Part shown: in pieces, positions 61,305 to 64,000 of the stretch | Position numbering within the stretch: the stretch's first letter is position 1 | Layout: each line of letters begins with the position of its first letter | NCBI RefSeq assembly: GCF_004010055.1 | Contig: NZ_RQVT01000025.1 | Coordinates: 30,815-94,814 of the forward strand | DNA from: Psychroflexus aestuariivivens | GTDB taxonomy: Bacteria; Bacteroidota; Bacteroidia; Flavobacteriales; Flavobacteriaceae | Length of the DNA stretch: 64,000 nt | Direction of reading: 5' to 3' | Translations under genes and position numbers: made by a program | The notes under the pieces: model-generated | Database searches by the model: none | What the model was told of the DNA's origin: nothing | What the model saw: the letters and a program-made list of their open reading frames with translations, nothing else

Positions 61305-63572
61305 CTAAAATTCTTGTTTAGCTTCCTCGTAGTATTCCTGAAAAAGCTCTAACATAGCGATTGTTGCTTTGGTTAAATTTTTGGTTTCAAGTAAAACCCC
61401 AAAATATAATTTTGAATTTTTTGGGCTGTTTTCGGTTTCGCGAATGCGTTCGATTTGTTTTTGAAGTAAAGCAGAAATTTTGTCTAATAAAGTATTTTCT
61501 TTATTAATCAACTTTTTAATTTCATCAAAATCTTGATTATCAAAAGCCTCAATGACTTCAGAATAGACTTCATCCAATGAACGCTGCACATTTTTCAAAT
61601 CCCGTATTTGGTTGAATTTCAAGTTTTTGTGATTGTTACTCACATGCTTATGACTGCTTCTTGTGATGTATGCGATGGATTGCACCATATCTTGTAAATG
61701 ATCCAAAGTTAAAACGTAGAATTTGGATGCTTCAACATTGGTATCTTCCAAAGATTTGATGTAGTAAAAAACATTGTCTTTCAATTCATCAATTTCAAAT
61801 TCCAATTCAGACTGTTTTTTCAAACTCTTTTTGAATCTGGACAAATCATGATAACCCAAATTATTTACAACCTCTAGCAATAAATCGTTGATGCCACGAA
61901 TGACCTGAATGATATTTTGCGAAGATTCTGTTGTAATTTCATTTATGGTAATAATATCTGTTCGGTTGAATTTCTTTTTGTTTTTTTCAGATTTCACTTT
62001 TTTAGAATGTCTGACGGCACTTCTAATGACTGAAGCCAATGCTAACACAACCAAAATTGTGATGGCGTAATATGAGCCGTACCAAATGATGACAGCCAAA
62101 ATTCCTGCTGCAACAAATGCGATTGCAGCTGTTGCAATCCAACTTCCAATAACATTGAAAACACCGGCAACTCGATAAACCGCACTTTCACGTCCCCAGG
62201 CTCTGTCCCCAAATGAAGTTCCCATTGCGACCATAAACGTGACGTAAGTTGTAGATAATGGCAAGGTGAAGTTTGTTGCAATAGAAATCAAAATACTTGC
62301 TAAGACCAAATTGACCGAAGCACGAAGTAAATCGAAAGCAGGTTTGGCAACACTTTTTTGGTATTTTAGTGCTTTATCTGGAAAACTGAATCTAGAATTT
62401 ATTTTCTCCTGAATTGGTTCTGACAATAATTGTGAAAAGGTTTGTCCCACAAATACAGAATACCTGACTGCTGTTCTGGAAAGCAAATTTGGTTTAAATC
62501 GCTCTGCACCTTCGCCCTGTCGCCCTAGGTTGACACCAGTTTGAACCACATATTGTGCTTTGCTTGAAAACCACAAAGTAACAACCATAATTCCGCCGGC
62601 AATCATCAACAAATAGGTTGGCGTTTGGACTTCTCCTGCTAAACCGTCCATCAAAAATTCTGATGGTAACACACCACTTGCCATAAAAGCCTCTTGCCAT
62701 AACAAAAACGACTGCCAAGCGGCAATACTCACGCCGATAAAATTGACTAAATCATTTCCAGCAAATGCCAAAGCCAAAGCGAAAGTACCAATGACCACAA
62801 TCACTTTCAGAATATGGCAATGAAAAACATGAATCAATAGAAGTGAAATAAATGTCCAGAATAAAAAACTAATACCAATGATGAAAAACTTGTTTTGCAG
62901 CACAAAATTGACAAAATTTTCATCTAAAAAACTGATGGAATTTGTGCCTTTAATTAAAATAAAATAGGTGATTGCTGCCAGAGAAACTCCACCAAAAATC
63001 CCACCGATATGTTTTAGTTTATGCGAATAATCAAAAGAAAACAAAAGCCGGGACACAAACTGAACTATAGCACCAACAGTAAAGGCAATAAAAACGGATA
63101 GCAAAATACCTAGGCTAATTTCTGAGGCTTTTTCAACATTGATAAAGCTTTCTAAATTGCTCAAAGTATTGTCGGATTCATAAATTTTCAAAATAGAAAT
63201 CGCTACAGCTGCTCCAAGCAATTCAAAGACTACAGAAACTGTGGTAGAAGTCGGAATACCTATAGAATTGAAAAAATCAAGCAATAAAATATCTGTAAGT
63301 AAAACAGCTAGAAAAATAATGATGATTTCATCGAAATAAAAAAGCTCTGGGTTAAAAATACCTTTTCGTGCAACTTCCATCAAGCCTGAGGAAAATATTG
63401 CTCCTACTAAAACACCAAGTCCAGCAACAATCAAAATGGTTCGCATTGGTACTGCCTTAGAGCCAATCGCAGAATTCAAAAAATTGACTGCATCATTACT
63501 CACACCTACTATTATGTCGGCAAAAGCCAACACAAACAATAGTACAATAAGTATGATGTAGGTGGTTTCCAT
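61305..63572 (-). CDS. PiT family inorganic phosphate transporter with fused PhoU-like region
   Basis: A 755-residue inner-membrane permease. The two PHO-4 halves have the signature Asp motif GVSNDAVNFLNSAIGSKAV near residue 23 and FAGNDLVNFIGVSIAAWQ near 272, each followed by several membrane helices (about ten in total). From about residue 530 a helical PhoU-like cytosolic tail follows (FNRTDIITINEITTESSQNIIQVIRGIND, to the end). The fused tail, usually a separate protein such as Pit accessory or PhoU, suggests self-regulation. A normal long form for Bacteroidota. Confidence 0.9.
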   Translation of the reverse strand: METTYIILIVLLFVLAFADIIVGVSNDAVNFLNSAIGSKAVPMRTILIVAGLGVLVGAIFSSGLMEVARKGIFNPELFYFDEIIIIFLAVLLTDILLLDFFNSIGIPTSTTVSVVFELLGAAVAISILKIYESDNTLSNLESFINVEKASEISLGILLSVFIAFTVGAIVQFVSRLLFSFDYSHKLKHIGGIFGGVSLAAITYFILIKGTNSISFLDENFVNFVLQNKFFIIGISFLFWTFISLLLIHVFHCHILKVIVVIGTFALALAFAGNDLVNFIGVSIAAWQSFLLWQEAFMASGVLPSEFLMDGLAGEVQTPTYLLMIAGGIMVVTLWFSSKAQYVVQTGVNLGRQGEGAERFKPNLLSRTAVRYSVFVGQTFSQLLSEPIQEKINSRFSFPDKALKYQKSVAKPAFDLLRASVNLVLASILISIATNFTLPLSTTYVTFMVAMGTSFGDRAWGRESAVYRVAGVFNVIGSWIATAAIAFVAAGILAVIIWYGSYYAITILVVLALASVIRSAVRHSKKVKSEKNKKKFNRTDIITINEITTESSQNIIQVIRGINDLLLEVVNNLGYHDLSRFKKSLKKQSELEFEIDELKDNVFYYIKSLEDTNVEASKFYVLTLDHLQDMVQSIAYITRSSHKHVSNNHKNLKFNQIRDLKNVQRSLDEVYSEVIEAFDNQDFDEIKKLINKENTLLDKISALLQKQIERIRETENSPKNSKLYFGVLLETKNLTKATIAMLELFQEYYEEAKQEF

Positions 63573-63748
63573 TCAAAAAAATAATTTGCAAAATTGGAAA
63601 ATATTTTAAGTTCTAGTTGCTTTATCTTGTTATCAAATGTTTAAGATATAGTGAGGAAATTTGTTTTAATGTATTGTTTTCGAATTTAATGAAACATTTT
63701 TTATTCTGAATTGTAGAATTAAAAATATCGCATATGCCAAAAATAAAA

Positions 63749-63776
63749 AAACCTCGACTAATGAAAGTCGAGGTTT
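63749..63776 (-). terminator. Terminator of the GIY-YIG gene
   Basis: Arms AAACCTCGACT (63749-63759) and AGTCGAGGTTT (63766-63776) form an 11-bp stem with a 6-nt loop, with an A-run at about 63741-63751 giving a T-run on the minus strand. It is 47 nt after the GIY-YIG stop at 63823. Confidence 0.85.
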
Positions 63777-63783
63777 AAAACAG

Positions 63784-63817
63784 TGGTGCCTCCAGCCCCG
63801 AAGTCTCGGGGGAACCA
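63784..63817 (-). other. GC-rich hairpin downstream of the GIY-YIG stop
   Basis: In an otherwise AT-rich gap, CCCCGA (63796-63801) and TCGGGG (63806-63811) form a stem with loop AGTC, flanked by TGGT (63784-63787) and ACCA (63814-63817) that could pair outside. On the minus strand it reads through GGTTCCCCCGAG and ends TGGAGGCACCA. It resembles a tRNA-like 3' end but has no acceptor, D or anticodon arm, so it is not called as a tRNA. It sits only 5 nt after the stop codon. Confidence 0.5.
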
Positions 63818-63822
63818 GATGA

Positions 63823-64000
63823 CTATTTTTTATTTAAAATATCTACTAAAATTTCAGAGTTGTTGATTACTCTTTGTATAAATTTACGGCTTTTCATACG
63901 TTTTATGAACTTTTCTAAAAACAATGCATCTTCCCTTGATTGGCATGCAAAAACAAGTTTCAATTCCCAATCACTAGCAACTCTTGTAAAAGCTTTTTTA
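63823..64000 (-). CDS. GIY-YIG nuclease family protein, 3' fragment
   Basis: A minus-strand frame enters from the right edge and stops at 63825-63823. The 58 residues visible include SDWELKLVFACQSREDALFLE and FIKRMKSRKFIQRVI, the second half of a short GIY-YIG domain (the E of LEKFIKR is in the position of the catalytic-site glutamate). The N-terminal GIY and YIG strands lie beyond the window. These small single-domain proteins are common in Flavobacteriia and are often annotated as endonucleases; their role is unclear. A hairpin and a terminator follow. Confidence 0.75.
   Translation of the reverse strand, partial: KKAFTRVASDWELKLVFACQSREDALFLEKFIKRMKSRKFIQRVINNSEILVDILNKK

Noticed and set aside
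63781..63822. Possible tRNA gene (sequence ending TGGAGGCACCA on the minus strand)
   Set aside because: Only a T-arm-like and acceptor-end-like stretch is seen. There is no matching 5' acceptor strand, D arm or anticodon arm within 90 nt; the upstream sequence is the GIY-YIG coding region.

Overview
This 64 kb window is AT-rich chromosomal DNA from a gliding member of the Flavobacteriaceae (Bacteroidota). The evidence is concordant: a GldH gliding lipoprotein, a DUF4270 lipoprotein, DUF6089, RicT, a DnaE polymerase with a fused N-terminal proofreading exonuclease, a short AtpC, OmpP1/FadL and YceI proteins, almost no Shine-Dalgarno sequences, and several promoters of the Bacteroidota type (TTG, about 19-20 nt, TAnnTTTG). 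The window is gene-dense, with no intergenic gap above 300 bases. I see no mobile element, CRISPR array, tRNA or rRNA, and no classical DNA-binding transcription factor. Nearly everything is core-genome housekeeping. I did not find a clearly new multi-gene system; the interesting items are unusual variants of known families and a few regulatory dyads.

Layout. 1-1188 (-): SRPBCC and VOC-fold proteins. 1341-5175 (+): an S10 carboxypeptidase, a beta-barrel protein, and the two subunits of a 3-oxoacid CoA-transferase. 5251-9781 (-): atpD-atpC, then a porin gene with a YceI gene on each side. 9981-14691 (-): the operon panC-panD-flippase-esterase-like-radA. 14801-19066 (+): a half-size glycogen-synthase-like protein, a DUF4270 lipoprotein and glmS. 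19146-28079 (-): dnaE, the proteostasis operon tig-clpP-clpX, a CPBP protease and a small holin-like membrane protein. 28166-32555 (-): FadL with a GDSL lipoprotein, and pdxJ with an alpha/beta hydrolase. 32644-44486 (+): a long envelope-centred run of CBS, nadK, DUF6089, uppS, bamA, two OmpH/Skp chaperones, murI, ileS and a DksA-like protein. 44523-47786 (-): CYTH, HIT, a bifunctional acyltransferase and mscL. 47978-56387 (+): alpha-2-macroglobulin, pbpC and queD. 56384-63572 (-): ricT-gldH-mrcA, a cobalamin adenosyltransferase and a PiT phosphate transporter. Partial genes lie at both edges: a VOC protein at 1-46 and a GIY-YIG nuclease at 63823-64000.

Functionally the window is weighted towards the cell envelope. 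It supplies amino sugar (glmS), D-glutamate (murI), undecaprenyl diphosphate (uppS), two bifunctional penicillin-binding proteins, outer-membrane protein assembly (bamA and two OmpH), an aminolipid-type acyltransferase, a periplasmic protease trap (alpha-2-macroglobulin) and part of the gliding apparatus (gldH). Cofactor genes (panCD, pdxJ, nadK, queD, cobalamin adenosyltransferase) are scattered between them. The points most worth a second look are a type-2 isoleucyl-tRNA synthetase with the swapped GxHH signature, a Crp/Fnr-like dyad placed like a class II activator site ahead of the YceI-porin operon, an esterase-like protein whose nucleophilic serine is an aspartate, a glycogen-synthase-like protein lacking half of its fold, and the DnaE-exonuclease fusion.
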